Assembly: GCA_964609155.1 (NCBI GenBank)
Contig: CAZSRF010000009.1
Coordinates: forward strand, 1-56,936
DNA: 56,936 nt
Direction of reading: 5' to 3'
Source of the DNA: JAGOUU01 sp964609155
GTDB lineage: Bacteria; Pseudomonadota; Gammaproteobacteria; JAGOUU01
The stretch's first letter is position 1. Each line of letters begins with the position of its first letter. The notes beneath the pieces are model-generated. The model saw only the letters and a program-made list of their open reading frames with translations. It had not been told where the DNA came from and did not search any database. The translations under genes were made by a program, and so were the position numbers. Of this stretch, positions 24,898 through 34,023 are shown one piece after another.

Positions 24898-25776
24898 ATG
24901 GTCTGTATGAAATATAGCGATCTATCTCAATATAAAGATTTAGCCACCAGTAAACTGCAATATTTTTTTCATGATATTAAAATTGCACAAATAGGGTTAT
25001 TAGCGACTGTTTCTATACTTGTTTTGCAATTTTACTTACTTTTTTCTTTATCTCTCAATGCTAAAAATTGGCAAATGCCACAAATAAGTTATTCAAATAC
25101 AAATCTTAATTTTTCTCCTCATAGAAAAACTTTTGAAATTAGCGATATAAAAGAAAAACATTTATTCGGTGAAGTTATTAGAGATAATGATTCGTTAGAT
25201 GATGCTTTAAAAAGTATTTTACCATTAACGCTTAAGGGAGTAATCGCTAGCTCTGATCCTAAAGATGGACAGGCTATTATTCAAGATGTAACAGGCAAGG
25301 AAAATGTCTATTTTATTGATGATAGAATACCAGTAGACTCAGGATTAGTAACTTTAGAGTATGTCTATAAAGATAAAATTTATATCAAAAATAACGGGGT
25401 GTTAGAATATATTCTATATCCAGTTTTAGACTTAAGTTCATTACAAGGAAATGAAGATGCTAATAGTAATAGCAGGATTCAGAGAAAATATGTAAACCCG
25501 TTAAAGTTAAATAAGAATGGCAGAAAAACGCGCAACTTTAGACAAGTTACACCTAATTCTCCTAATACACTCAATAGATCTAATCGACCTGAGAGAACAG
25601 GCATAGGAACTAGAACTATGGGATCATCAGGATCTACAACGCCAGTCCCAGATGCGTCTGATAATACTGAACCTGTTGTTATCTTACCTGAGGCAGAAGA
25701 TGCCGATGAAGTAGAAGAGCCGGTAAGCTTAAATAGAAGACTTTATGGCAAGGTTAAAAAGTTAAATATTAATTAA
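24898..25776 (+). CDS. gspC: Type II secretion protein GspC (HR domain, no PDZ)
   Basis: GspC is the inner-membrane clamp that contacts the secretin. The protein has one N-terminal transmembrane helix (IGLLATVSILVLQFYLLFSL), then the homology-region fold with ISDIKEKHLFGEV, LTLKGVIASSDPKDGQAIIQD and VYFIDDRIPVDSGLVTLEYVYKDKI. In place of a PDZ or coiled-coil domain it has a basic, Asn/Ser/Arg-rich disordered tail (about 110 residues). I use the ATG at 24898, preceded by GGGA; ATG 24907 is an alternative. It begins the gsp cluster, with gspD about 106 bases downstream. Confidence 0.85.
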   Translation: MVCMKYSDLSQYKDLATSKLQYFFHDIKIAQIGLLATVSILVLQFYLLFSLSLNAKNWQMPQISYSNTNLNFSPHRKTFEISDIKEKHLFGEVIRDNDSLDDALKSILPLTLKGVIASSDPKDGQAIIQDVTGKENVYFIDDRIPVDSGLVTLEYVYKDKIYIKNNGVLEYILYPVLDLSSLQGNEDANSNSRIQRKYVNPLKLNKNGRKTRNFRQVTPNSPNTLNRSNRPERTGIGTRTMGSSGSTTPVPDASDNTEPVVILPEAEDADEVEEPVSLNRRLYGKVKKLNIN

Positions 25777-25882
25777 CAACTATAATTGAGTATAGAATCT
25801 AATTTGCAAACATAAATTAGCACTGTATGATGTGAACTATGCACTATGTCAAATTACTGTATTACTTACAGAGAAGATCAAG

Positions 25883-28129
25883 ATGAGATTAGTAAATAAA
25901 AGTATAAATATAAAAAACACCCAGAGTAAATATTTTTATCATTTAATTTTTAACATAGGTATTACTGTCTTTTTTAGTATAGTTATTAATTTAAATAATT
26001 TACATGCTCAGCCTGTTTCTGATCCTGTAGGTTATAAAGATACACAATTTAATGTTGAAGCTAGTAATATTGAAAGTCCAGATGAACTTAAAAATACTAA
26101 AACTAAAAAATCTCAAAAAAGCAAAGATAATAAAAAAATGTGGAATCTTGATGACGTCGATCTTCTTGCCTTAATAGGAGAAATGTCGCGGGTTACTGGA
26201 CGTAATTTTATTATTGATCCTCGAGTTACGGGTAAAGCGAGTTTGATTTCTAATGAGCCAATGGATGATCATCAGGCTTATCAGGCTTTTTTGTCTATAC
26301 TGCAAGTCTTAGGTTTCACGGCTTTAGAGTCAGGTAATGTCACCAAAATAGTGCCAGATTCTGTAGCTAAACAATTTGATAGTAAAGTAAATGGTAAAAA
26401 CCTTCGAGATCTTGGTGAAGAGATGATTGTACAGGTTATACCTGTCAAAAATGTATCAGCTACAGCGCTTATGCCTATTTTGCGCAATTTGACTAATCAA
26501 CAAGGTCATATTGCTCCTTACGCACCTTCTAATGTTATTGTCATTGCTGATAGGGCAGCGAATATTGCCAAGATAGTAGAGATTATTAGCCAAATTGATA
26601 AACAAGGTACAGATGACGTTGAAATTATTTCTTTAAAAGATGCCAGTGCAGATGAAATAGTAAAAGTATTGACTAATTTAACAACGGGTAGTCAATTAGG
26701 AGAGGGAGCTGCGCAGCAAATTAAAATGGCGGCGGATCTAAGAACAAATAGTATTTTATTAAGTGGGGATAAATCCAAAAGAGCTAAAATGAAAGCGCTT
26801 ATAATTCAAATGGATGTACCAACTCCAAGAACAGGTAATACCGAGGTAATTTATTTAAAATATCAAAGTGCTAATGCGCTTGTGCCAGTTATATCAGGAA
26901 TTGTTGATGCTTATTATGGTACTAGTAGCGGTTCCGCTAACTATGATAGCAATATGAACCGAGCAAGCTTAGCTCCATCGGGTGAGCCAATGATGGCTGG
27001 TAATTATAGAAATGCAGTTATTGGTGGAAATAATACCAATTCAATAGGTAGTACCTTGCAGCTTCCAACGGGTAAACGTGAAGGAAATGCTAGTGCTCCA
27101 GGTGTACGTGCGGAACCGAATACTAATGCATTAGTTGTTACAGCACCACCAGAGCTTATGCGTAATATTAAAGCGGTGATAGCGCAATTAGATATCCGTA
27201 GATTTCAAGTATTAGTAGAAGCTTTAATTGTTGAAGTATCTTTAAATCACAGTCAGAACCTAGGAATAGAATGGCGTATACTTGGCGGCGGGGGTACTAG
27301 TTTTCCTGCAGATGCATCATCTCCTGGTATTATTAATGCATTAGGTAAGACTGCTGCAGAAGCGTCTAATAATTTAATCAGAGGATTACCTTTTAATGGC
27401 TTAACACTAGGCTTTTTAAAAGGTGGAGATATCAGAGCCATTTTATATGCTTTGCAACAAGATTCAAATACTAATATTTTGTCGACGCCATCTATTGTAA
27501 CAATGGACAATGAAACGGCAGAAATAGTGGTTGCTGATAAAATACCATTTAGGACTAATGATGTGTCTTCGACAGCATCAGCTACGACAACAGGTCTAGT
27601 GTTGCGTACGTCATATGATTACAAACCAGTAGGATTGACATTAAAAATTACTCCAATGATTACTCAAGGTGAAGCGGTAAAATTAACTATTGAACAAACC
27701 CAAGGCTCTTTAAGATCTGCTGCAGGTGTTGATACTCCAACTACGTCCGAGCGAAGTATCAAAACTGCAGTGGTAGTAAACGATAAAGATATTTTAGTAT
27801 TAGGTGGCTTAATAGAGAGCCAACGTAATGCTGGAGAGTCTAAAGTGCCGATTTTGGGTGATGTGCCCTTGCTAGGTGAATTATTTAAAAGACGTACTGA
27901 TACTTTGACTAAGAGAAATCTTATGATCTTTATTCGTCCCGTTGTAATAAGAGATCGCGAAGAAAGTAACAATGTTTCTTTAAGCAAATATGATTATATG
28001 CGAGATTCGCAATTGTTATACAAATGGGATCCTTATTCTAAGATCGCAAAAGAACTTTTAACTGAGTTACCTGATGGCAGCAAAACTGTGGCATCAGCCT
28101 ATAAATTAAATTTACCGGATCCGTTCTGA
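25883..28129 (+). CDS. gspD: Type II secretion outer-membrane secretin GspD
   Basis: GspD forms the outer-membrane channel. From the ATG at 25883 (GAGAAG six bases upstream) the protein is 748 aa, with a long basic n-region, a hydrophobic core (NIGITVFFSIVINL) and cleavage after LHA. N0 (VDLLALIGEMSRVTGRNFIIDPRV) and three N1-N3 repeats follow (VIPVKNVSATALMPILR; IISLKDASADEIVKVL; VIYLKYQSANALVPVI). The secretin domain is RFQVLVEALIVEVSLNHSQ... and the gate/lip region ends with VPLLGELFKRRTD and LMIFIRPVVIRD. A Ser/Asn-rich loop interrupts N3. No S-domain pilotin helix is clear. The stop overlaps the gspE start (TGATG). Confidence 0.95.
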   Translation: MRLVNKSINIKNTQSKYFYHLIFNIGITVFFSIVINLNNLHAQPVSDPVGYKDTQFNVEASNIESPDELKNTKTKKSQKSKDNKKMWNLDDVDLLALIGEMSRVTGRNFIIDPRVTGKASLISNEPMDDHQAYQAFLSILQVLGFTALESGNVTKIVPDSVAKQFDSKVNGKNLRDLGEEMIVQVIPVKNVSATALMPILRNLTNQQGHIAPYAPSNVIVIADRAANIAKIVEIISQIDKQGTDDVEIISLKDASADEIVKVLTNLTTGSQLGEGAAQQIKMAADLRTNSILLSGDKSKRAKMKALIIQMDVPTPRTGNTEVIYLKYQSANALVPVISGIVDAYYGTSSGSANYDSNMNRASLAPSGEPMMAGNYRNAVIGGNNTNSIGSTLQLPTGKREGNASAPGVRAEPNTNALVVTAPPELMRNIKAVIAQLDIRRFQVLVEALIVEVSLNHSQNLGIEWRILGGGGTSFPADASSPGIINALGKTAAEASNNLIRGLPFNGLTLGFLKGGDIRAILYALQQDSNTNILSTPSIVTMDNETAEIVVADKIPFRTNDVSSTASATTTGLVLRTSYDYKPVGLTLKITPMITQGEAVKLTIEQTQGSLRSAAGVDTPTTSERSIKTAVVVNDKDILVLGGLIESQRNAGESKVPILGDVPLLGELFKRRTDTLTKRNLMIFIRPVVIRDREESNNVSLSKYDYMRDSQLLYKWDPYSKIAKELLTELPDGSKTVASAYKLNLPDPF

Positions 28130-29631
28130 TGTCTGATTTAAAATTAAATTACAGCTTTGCTACCAAGTATGGTGTAATTATAAAAAATATTTCAGATACC
28201 AATGCGTTGATAGCATGTTTGGAACAAATTTGTGTTCCAGAAGTTATAGCTGAATTAAATCGTTTTATTGCACTGCCATTAGAATTTGAAGTTTTAAGTA
28301 AAACGGATTTTAATAACTTACTTCATAAAAATTACAGTAATACATCTTCTGAAGCCAAAGCCATGATGGCTGATATTGAAGATGATATGGACTTAAGTGC
28401 TTTTGCTGATCAATTGCCGTCTACGCAAGATTTATTAGCCAGTGATGATGATGCTCCTGTAATAAGGCTGATCAACGTTTTATTAACTCAAGCTATTAAA
28501 CAAGATGCCTCTGATGTTCATGTTGAAACGTATGAAGATAAAATAGTTATACGGTTTAGAATTGACGGTATCCTGCGAATTGTTTTAGAGCCGCAACGCG
28601 CTTTGGCACCAATCATAATTTCCCGCATTAAAGTGATGGCACGATTAGATATAGCAGAAAAGAGACTACCACAAGATGGTAGAATAGGCTTGAAGGTGGC
28701 TGGTCGTGAGATTGATTTGCGTGTGTCAACTATGCCGACTACCTATGGCGAACGCATAGTAATGCGTATTTTAGATAAGCAGTCTAGCAGGCTAGATTTA
28801 GAACATTTGGGAATGGATAAAAAATTACTATCTCAGATTAGTAAATTATTAGATAACCCTTTTGGTATTATATTAGTTACTGGGCCAACAGGTTCAGGTA
28901 AAACTACTACTTTGTATTCTATGCTAACAGCATTAAATAAATCTAGTCGTAATATATTAACTGTTGAAGATCCTGTAGAGTATAATTTATATGGTATCGG
29001 GCAGACACAAGTTAATATTAAAGTTGATATGACTTTCGCTAAGGGGCTACGTGCTATCTTAAGACAAGATCCTGATATTGTTATGGTTGGAGAGATTCGT
29101 GATCTGGAAACAGTTGAAGTAAGTATTCAAGCAAGTTTAACGGGACATTTAGTACTGTCTACCTTGCATACAAATACAGCAATTGGTGCAATAACTCGAT
29201 TAAGGGATATGGGAGTTGAACCATTTTTATTATCCTCAAGTGTGATAGGTGTGTTAGCCCAAAGGTTATTTAGATTATTGTGTCGCCACTGCATGATAAC
29301 TCAACCTGCAGATGATCCAACTTGTGAACTATTGGGCATGGATCCGAAAAATCCACCAATGCTAAATTACCCAGGTAATTACAGTAATCATAATTTAATC
29401 TGTGAGCATTGCGGTAATACAGGATTTGCTGGACGTTCTGGGTTATATGAGCTTGCTATTATAGATGATAAGGTCAGACAATTAATTCATCAAGGGGCAA
29501 GTGAACAAGAATTAGAACACGAAATTAGAAAAACCACTCCTAGTATGGGTAGCGATGGTATCAAAAAAGTTTTATCTGGAATAACCAGTGTTGAAGAAGT
29601 TTTGCGTGTTATTACTATTGGAAATAATTAA
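28129..29631 (+). CDS. gspE: Type II secretion ATPase GspE
   Basis: GspE is the hexameric cytoplasmic ATPase that powers pseudopilus assembly. The 500-aa protein has the N1E domain contacting GspL, Walker A GPTGSGKTTT (about residues 251-260), Asp box TVEDPVEYN, Walker B LRQDPDIVMVGEIRD, His box TGHLVLSTLHTN and the C-terminal zinc tetracysteine CRHC...CEHC. Start overlaps gspD and the stop overlaps gspF by one base, giving a tightly coupled unit. Confidence 0.97.
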   Translation: MSDLKLNYSFATKYGVIIKNISDTNALIACLEQICVPEVIAELNRFIALPLEFEVLSKTDFNNLLHKNYSNTSSEAKAMMADIEDDMDLSAFADQLPSTQDLLASDDDAPVIRLINVLLTQAIKQDASDVHVETYEDKIVIRFRIDGILRIVLEPQRALAPIIISRIKVMARLDIAEKRLPQDGRIGLKVAGREIDLRVSTMPTTYGERIVMRILDKQSSRLDLEHLGMDKKLLSQISKLLDNPFGIILVTGPTGSGKTTTLYSMLTALNKSSRNILTVEDPVEYNLYGIGQTQVNIKVDMTFAKGLRAILRQDPDIVMVGEIRDLETVEVSIQASLTGHLVLSTLHTNTAIGAITRLRDMGVEPFLLSSSVIGVLAQRLFRLLCRHCMITQPADDPTCELLGMDPKNPPMLNYPGNYSNHNLICEHCGNTGFAGRSGLYELAIIDDKVRQLIHQGASEQELEHEIRKTTPSMGSDGIKKVLSGITSVEEVLRVITIGNN

Positions 29632-30854
29632 TGCCAGCTTTTGAGTACAAAGCCATCAATAAATTTGGCAAAGAAACTAGTGGCATCCTCGAGGCGGATA
29701 GTGTCAAATCTGTTCGTGCTAAATTACGTGATCAAGAATTAATTGCTATTAATATTGAATTTGTTGCTGAAAAAACGCATACATCTAAAAGTTTTTTTAA
29801 AATATCAGCATCAAAAAACAAGTTAAAAGTTTCTGAGTTGGCTTTAATTACTCGTCAATTAGCTACGCTTTTATCTTCTGGTATGCCAATAGATGAGTCT
29901 TTATTGGCAATTATTCAGCAAACAGAAGATGATAAAATAGCACGTATTATGAGCGCAGTACGAGCAAAAGTACTAGAAGGACATTCGTTATCAGCAGGTA
30001 TGGCAGAATATAAATCTGCATTCCCTGAAATTTATCGTGCAACCATCCATAGTGGTGAACATTCTGGTTATTTAGATATGGTATTAGATAATCTTGCTGA
30101 ATACACAGAAAAACAGTTCTATTTTAACCAAAAAATTAAACAGGCTTCTATCTATCCTAGTTTAATGATTACTGTGTCAACATCAATGGTTATTATGTTA
30201 TTAGTCTATGTGGTTCCTCAGATGGTGGATGTTTTTAAAGACTCGGGGCAAGATTTACCCATATTGACTATAGGATTATTGAAGTTAAGTAATTTTCTAC
30301 AAAATTTTGGTTTTTATATTCTCATTGTTCTGATTTTAAGTGGTTATTTGTTTGCACGCGCCTTGCAGGTAAAAGCAAATAAATATAAATTTCATCAATT
30401 TTTATTAAAGTTACCACTAATTAAGAAAATAATTAAAGTCAGTAATACTGCTCGTTATGCACGCACATTTGGAATATTAACCGAGGCTGGAGTGTCTGTT
30501 TTAGAAGCGATGGCTACAGCTAATCAAGTTGTCACTAATTTATTGATATCAGATGCATTAGAAGTTGCGCGTCAAAAAGTAAAAGAAGGTATTAATATTA
30601 GTAGAGCATTAAGGGAAACGCATTATTTTCCAGCCATGAGTGTCCATCTAATCGCAAGTGGTGAAAGCAGTGGAAAATTAAATATTATGCTAGATAAAGC
30701 TGCTAGTTATCAAGAAAAAGACATAGAAAGTCTGATTGCAACTTTTATTAGTTTATTTGAGCCATGTATGATCTTAACAATGGGGTTCGTCGTTTTACTA
30801 ATAGTATTAGCAATATTATTGCCTATTTTCCAGATGAATCAGTTTGTGGGATAA
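29631..30854 (+). CDS. gspF: Type II secretion inner-membrane protein GspF
   Basis: GspF is the polytopic platform protein. The 407-aa sequence starts with AFEYKAINKFGKETSGILEAD and carries two homologous cytoplasmic T2SSF domains (LALITRQLATLLSSGMPIDESL and TARYARTFGILTEAGVSVLEA). Three transmembrane helices are evident: about residues 172-195, 222-243 and 377-400. The sequence PIFQMNQFVG at the end is classic for GspF. A 40-base gap with a TA-repeat separates it from gspG. Confidence 0.96.
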   Translation: MPAFEYKAINKFGKETSGILEADSVKSVRAKLRDQELIAINIEFVAEKTHTSKSFFKISASKNKLKVSELALITRQLATLLSSGMPIDESLLAIIQQTEDDKIARIMSAVRAKVLEGHSLSAGMAEYKSAFPEIYRATIHSGEHSGYLDMVLDNLAEYTEKQFYFNQKIKQASIYPSLMITVSTSMVIMLLVYVVPQMVDVFKDSGQDLPILTIGLLKLSNFLQNFGFYILIVLILSGYLFARALQVKANKYKFHQFLLKLPLIKKIIKVSNTARYARTFGILTEAGVSVLEAMATANQVVTNLLISDALEVARQKVKEGINISRALRETHYFPAMSVHLIASGESSGKLNIMLDKAASYQEKDIESLIATFISLFEPCMILTMGFVVLLIVLAILLPIFQMNQFVG

Positions 30855-30882
30855 TGAAATTGAGATGTTATAAGAAAGAGAA

Positions 30883-30896
30883 ATATATATATATAT
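30883..30896 (+). repeat. (AT)7 dinucleotide tract at the gspG start
   Basis: Seven AT units run from 30883 into the ATG of gspG (30895). They separate the purine-rich Shine-Dalgarno candidate AAAGAG (30875-30880) from the start codon. Changes in unit number would alter that spacing. Confidence 0.7.
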
Positions 30897-31350
30897 GAAC
30901 AATAAACAAGTTAGAAAAAATATTAAATCCAGAGCAGGCTTCACTTTAATAGAAGTCATGGTTGTTGTAATTATAATAGGCATTTTAGCTGTGCTAGTAG
31001 TTCCTAGGGTTTTACATCGAGTAGATGATGCTAAACTTACTAAAGCTAAAGTAGATATAGCGACTATTGAGACGACGTTGGATTTCTATAGAATAGACAA
31101 TGGGGTTTATCCAACTACAGAACAAGGGCTGCAAGCATTAGAAACTGTGCCAACAGTACAACCGGCGCCTTCAAATTGGAAAGGGCCTTATCAAAAACGC
31201 TTATCTTTAGATCCTTGGGGGACGCCTTATCAATACAGAAATCCTGGAACACATAACAATAATGTTGATATCTTTAGTTTTGGCCCTAAAGGAAAAGATT
31301 CAAATGTAACAGATGAATCAGGTTATATAGGAAATTGGGATCTGAAATGA
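30895..31350 (+). CDS. gspG: Major pseudopilin GspG
   Basis: GspG is the main subunit of the type II pseudopilus. The 151-aa precursor has a basic leader cut by the prepilin peptidase between Gly and Phe (SRAG/FTLIEVMVVVIIIG), with Glu at +5, a long hydrophobic helix, and the GspG-specific C-terminal stretch YPTTEQGLQAL...WKGPYQKRLSLDPWGTPYQYR...FSFGPKGKDS that binds calcium. The prepilin peptidase gene is not in this window. The AT tract upstream affects ribosome-site spacing. Confidence 0.97.
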   Translation: MNNKQVRKNIKSRAGFTLIEVMVVVIIIGILAVLVVPRVLHRVDDAKLTKAKVDIATIETTLDFYRIDNGVYPTTEQGLQALETVPTVQPAPSNWKGPYQKRLSLDPWGTPYQYRNPGTHNNNVDIFSFGPKGKDSNVTDESGYIGNWDLK

Positions 31351-31880
31351 AGCTTGGTAAAAAACTATCAGGCTTTACACTTATAGAGATAATGGTGTGT
31401 TTAATAATTATTGCGCTTAGCGTTAGTATTATTAGCCTTTCAACAAAGAGCTTACAGGCTAGAAATGAATTGCAGCCTTTTGTTGATAATCTCTATCAGA
31501 AATTAAAGAATCTAGAACAAGATGCAATGTTGCGGCAAGTAGAGATTGGATTAAGTATTTATGCAGATAAAATAGAAATATTAAATTATAAGTCTGACGC
31601 CTTTGATTCTAAAGATATTAATACTATAAAGTGGAAACTTAATAAAACAATTAGTATTCCTAGCAAAGTTAGTCTGAAATATGAGATATTAGAATCGGAT
31701 CAATTTAAAAAGCTAACAACTGATAGTATAGACAACCATCAGCCTGATGTAATTATCACATCAGGAGGGTATATGACACCCTTTAAATTAATTATTACTC
31801 ATCCAGATGAACAGCGTTACTATATTATCTCAAGCCAGTTTAGTGGTGAGATAAATTTAATAACAGAAAAAGGTGAATGA
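31347..31880 (+). CDS. gspH: Minor pseudopilin GspH
   Basis: This protein of about 177 aa has prepilin leader KKLSG/FTLIEIMVCLIIIAL and a GspH/FimT-like C-terminal domain (NELQPFVDNLYQKLKNLEQDAMLRQVEIGLSIY). The preferred start is ATG 31347, which overlaps the gspG stop (ATGA); the longer TTG-started frame is less likely. GspH links the minor-pseudopilin tip to the GspG shaft. Confidence 0.88.
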   Translation: MKLGKKLSGFTLIEIMVCLIIIALSVSIISLSTKSLQARNELQPFVDNLYQKLKNLEQDAMLRQVEIGLSIYADKIEILNYKSDAFDSKDINTIKWKLNKTISIPSKVSLKYEILESDQFKKLTTDSIDNHQPDVIITSGGYMTPFKLIITHPDEQRYYIISSQFSGEINLITEKGE

Positions 31881-32287
31881 TGCTCAAAACAAAATTAGGG
31901 TTTACCTTGTTTGAGGTTCTTATAGCATTGGTCATACTAAGTACTACTATGGTAGCTGCTATTATGACAACTGATAATGTGCTTAAGCGTACAGTTAGTA
32001 TTGAAAAAAAAATACTAGCTCATTGGGTCGCAATGAATGTTCTAAATAGCATGCAACTTAAACTTACTAATCAAAAAATTGAAATTACGGCGGGTGATAT
32101 AACAGGGACTAGCGAAATGCGTGGACAAAAGTTTAACTGGAATTTGAAAATAGAAAAGATAAATATAGAAAGTATTGCTTTATTAAATATGCAAGTTACT
32201 GTTCGTAACGAATCAGAGCTACAAACTGCAAGTTTGAATCAAAGTAATATATTAGACATTGTTACAAGAGCTACGTCTGAGCTATAA
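31877..32287 (+). CDS. gspI: Minor pseudopilin GspI
   Basis: This 136-aa precursor has leader KTKLG/FTLFEVLIALVIL followed by the pattern VAMNVLNSMQLKL that is typical of GspI (AxWVAxNxLAE). GspI starts formation of the GspI-J-K tip complex. The start overlaps the gspH stop (ATGATG); either ATG could be used. Confidence 0.9.
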   Translation: MMLKTKLGFTLFEVLIALVILSTTMVAAIMTTDNVLKRTVSIEKKILAHWVAMNVLNSMQLKLTNQKIEITAGDITGTSEMRGQKFNWNLKIEKINIESIALLNMQVTVRNESELQTASLNQSNILDIVTRATSEL

Positions 32288-32298
32288 AATTAAATACT

Positions 32299-33000
32299 AT
32301 GATAATCAGATTAAAATTGAGATATAAAATGATGGGTCTATCTTTGATAGAAGTGATGATAGCACTATTCATTTTTTCAATTTTAGCTATTTTATCAATG
32401 CGTGGAATTAAGAATACTTATTTAGCAAAAGAAAAATCTCAGACGAATCTCGAGCAATTAGCAGAGCTTGAAACAGCTTATATCATTTTTCAAAAAGATA
32501 TTGAGCAAATTGTTAATCGTAATGTATTGGAGCCCTCAGGTGGTATTAAGCTTGCTTTTTTAACCCCTGTAGATAATCTAACTAGCAGTGGTACAAAGTC
32601 AGGGTTAAAAGATGATTTTGGATATAATAGATTAGAATTTAGCCGTACTGGCAATAATACGACAATGTTGAGTAATCCCGTGAGTGATCTACAGAGGGTG
32701 GCGTATTATCAAGACGATGATAAACTAATCAGACATACTTGGCGTCAAATAGATGCTACTAAAAATACTTATGTAGATAAACGGAGATTATTAAGTAATT
32801 TAGAGTCTTTTAGTATCTTTTTTGTTGATGGTTTTGGAAGAAAATCACAAACTTGGCAACCCAAGCCTGCATTAATTAGTATTAACCCTGATCAGCCTAC
32901 TTTAGAACTACCGCGAGGTATAGTGATTAATTTAAAAATTAAACAATATGGCAGTATCGAGTGGATTTTTAATTTGCCAGAAGTATTAAATCAAGCATAA
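32299..33000 (+). CDS. gspJ: Minor pseudopilin GspJ
   Basis: This 233-aa precursor has leader YKMMG/LSLIEVMIALFIFSIL, then the GspJ features: LEQLAELETAYIIFQKDIEQIVNR and a beta-rich domain with LEFSRTG and VAYYQDDDKLIRHTWRQID. It forms the ternary tip with GspI and GspK. Eleven bases separate it from gspI. Confidence 0.9.
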   Translation: MIIRLKLRYKMMGLSLIEVMIALFIFSILAILSMRGIKNTYLAKEKSQTNLEQLAELETAYIIFQKDIEQIVNRNVLEPSGGIKLAFLTPVDNLTSSGTKSGLKDDFGYNRLEFSRTGNNTTMLSNPVSDLQRVAYYQDDDKLIRHTWRQIDATKNTYVDKRRLLSNLESFSIFFVDGFGRKSQTWQPKPALISINPDQPTLELPRGIVINLKIKQYGSIEWIFNLPEVLNQA

Positions 33001-33014
33001 TATTGTATAAATAT

Positions 33015-34022
33015 ATGAATAAAGCATTTTTATATTCAGGCCTTAAAAATCGTGGTACAGCAATTATTACTATTATATTAATAGTCGCCATTGTGAGTAT
33101 TACAGCAATTACCATGCAAGGTTTTTTAAGAAGTGAAATTAATAGCACACAAATGCTAATAGATAATGATAATTTATATAATAAATTATTAACTGCTGAA
33201 AGTTGGGGTTTGAGTGTTATAAATAGATCGACTGCTTCTGATACCATTATTACACCAGAGGCAGGGCATTTATCAACAATTATGGAAGCAGTTAATCTGA
33301 CTAGCGAAGTTATCCCGCAAAGTGGATTGTTTAATATCAATTACCTTGATAGCTTGGAGTTTTGTCAAACTAAAAAAAATTCTAATCGGCAAATATTTAT
33401 AAATAGGATTTTTACTAATTTGCTTATGAATACATTAAGCCAACAAGGAATAAATATAGAACAAGCTAATGGTTTAGTTAAAAATATACAACATAACTTT
33501 TGTTCTACCCATTTAGCCTCTAATAGTCCAGAAGTAAAGTCTCAAAATCCTGGTTCAAGTTGGGACTATCAAACAGGCAGTCAATTGATAGTAGATACCT
33601 CAGAACTACGGTTAGTAAACGGTATTACTCAAGAGATATATAATAACCTAAAAAAATATATAACTGCACTACCTGTTACAGTAACAGAAAAAGAAGCATT
33701 ATTTAACCTTGAATATATTAAACCAGAAATATTTGCAGCAATGGTAGATATAGACATTACTACAGCAGTTCAGTATTTGGCGAATAATAAAAACCTCCCT
33801 GAGGCAGAAAAGATCAATGATATGATAAAATATATAAAATCAATGGGAAAATATGATCAGCAAGAATTGCAAATGATTCAAAGTTTTTTTACTCTAAAGT
33901 CTGAATCATCCGGGTTTTATATTATTAAGTCCACAGCTTCTAAAAATGATTATGTGGCTAGCATGCAATCTTTGATAGTCAATAACGAAGGTTTTCGAGT
34001 AATCTGGCGTAAACGAGGATAA
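33015..34022 (+). CDS. gspK: Minor pseudopilin GspK
   Basis: This large minor pseudopilin (335 aa from ATG 33015) caps the pseudopilus. The leader ends KNRG with Thr-Ala-Ile after it (TAIITIILIVAIV), lacking Glu at +5 as usual for GspK. Further family features are LLTAESWGLSVI, SGLFNINYLD and the region NGITQEIYNNLKKYITALP. The first in-frame codon at 33003 is TTG; the ATG is preferred. Confidence 0.9.
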   Translation: MNKAFLYSGLKNRGTAIITIILIVAIVSITAITMQGFLRSEINSTQMLIDNDNLYNKLLTAESWGLSVINRSTASDTIITPEAGHLSTIMEAVNLTSEVIPQSGLFNINYLDSLEFCQTKKNSNRQIFINRIFTNLLMNTLSQQGINIEQANGLVKNIQHNFCSTHLASNSPEVKSQNPGSSWDYQTGSQLIVDTSELRLVNGITQEIYNNLKKYITALPVTVTEKEALFNLEYIKPEIFAAMVDIDITTAVQYLANNKNLPEAEKINDMIKYIKSMGKYDQQELQMIQSFFTLKSESSGFYIIKSTASKNDYVASMQSLIVNNEGFRVIWRKRG

Positions 34023-34023
34023 T

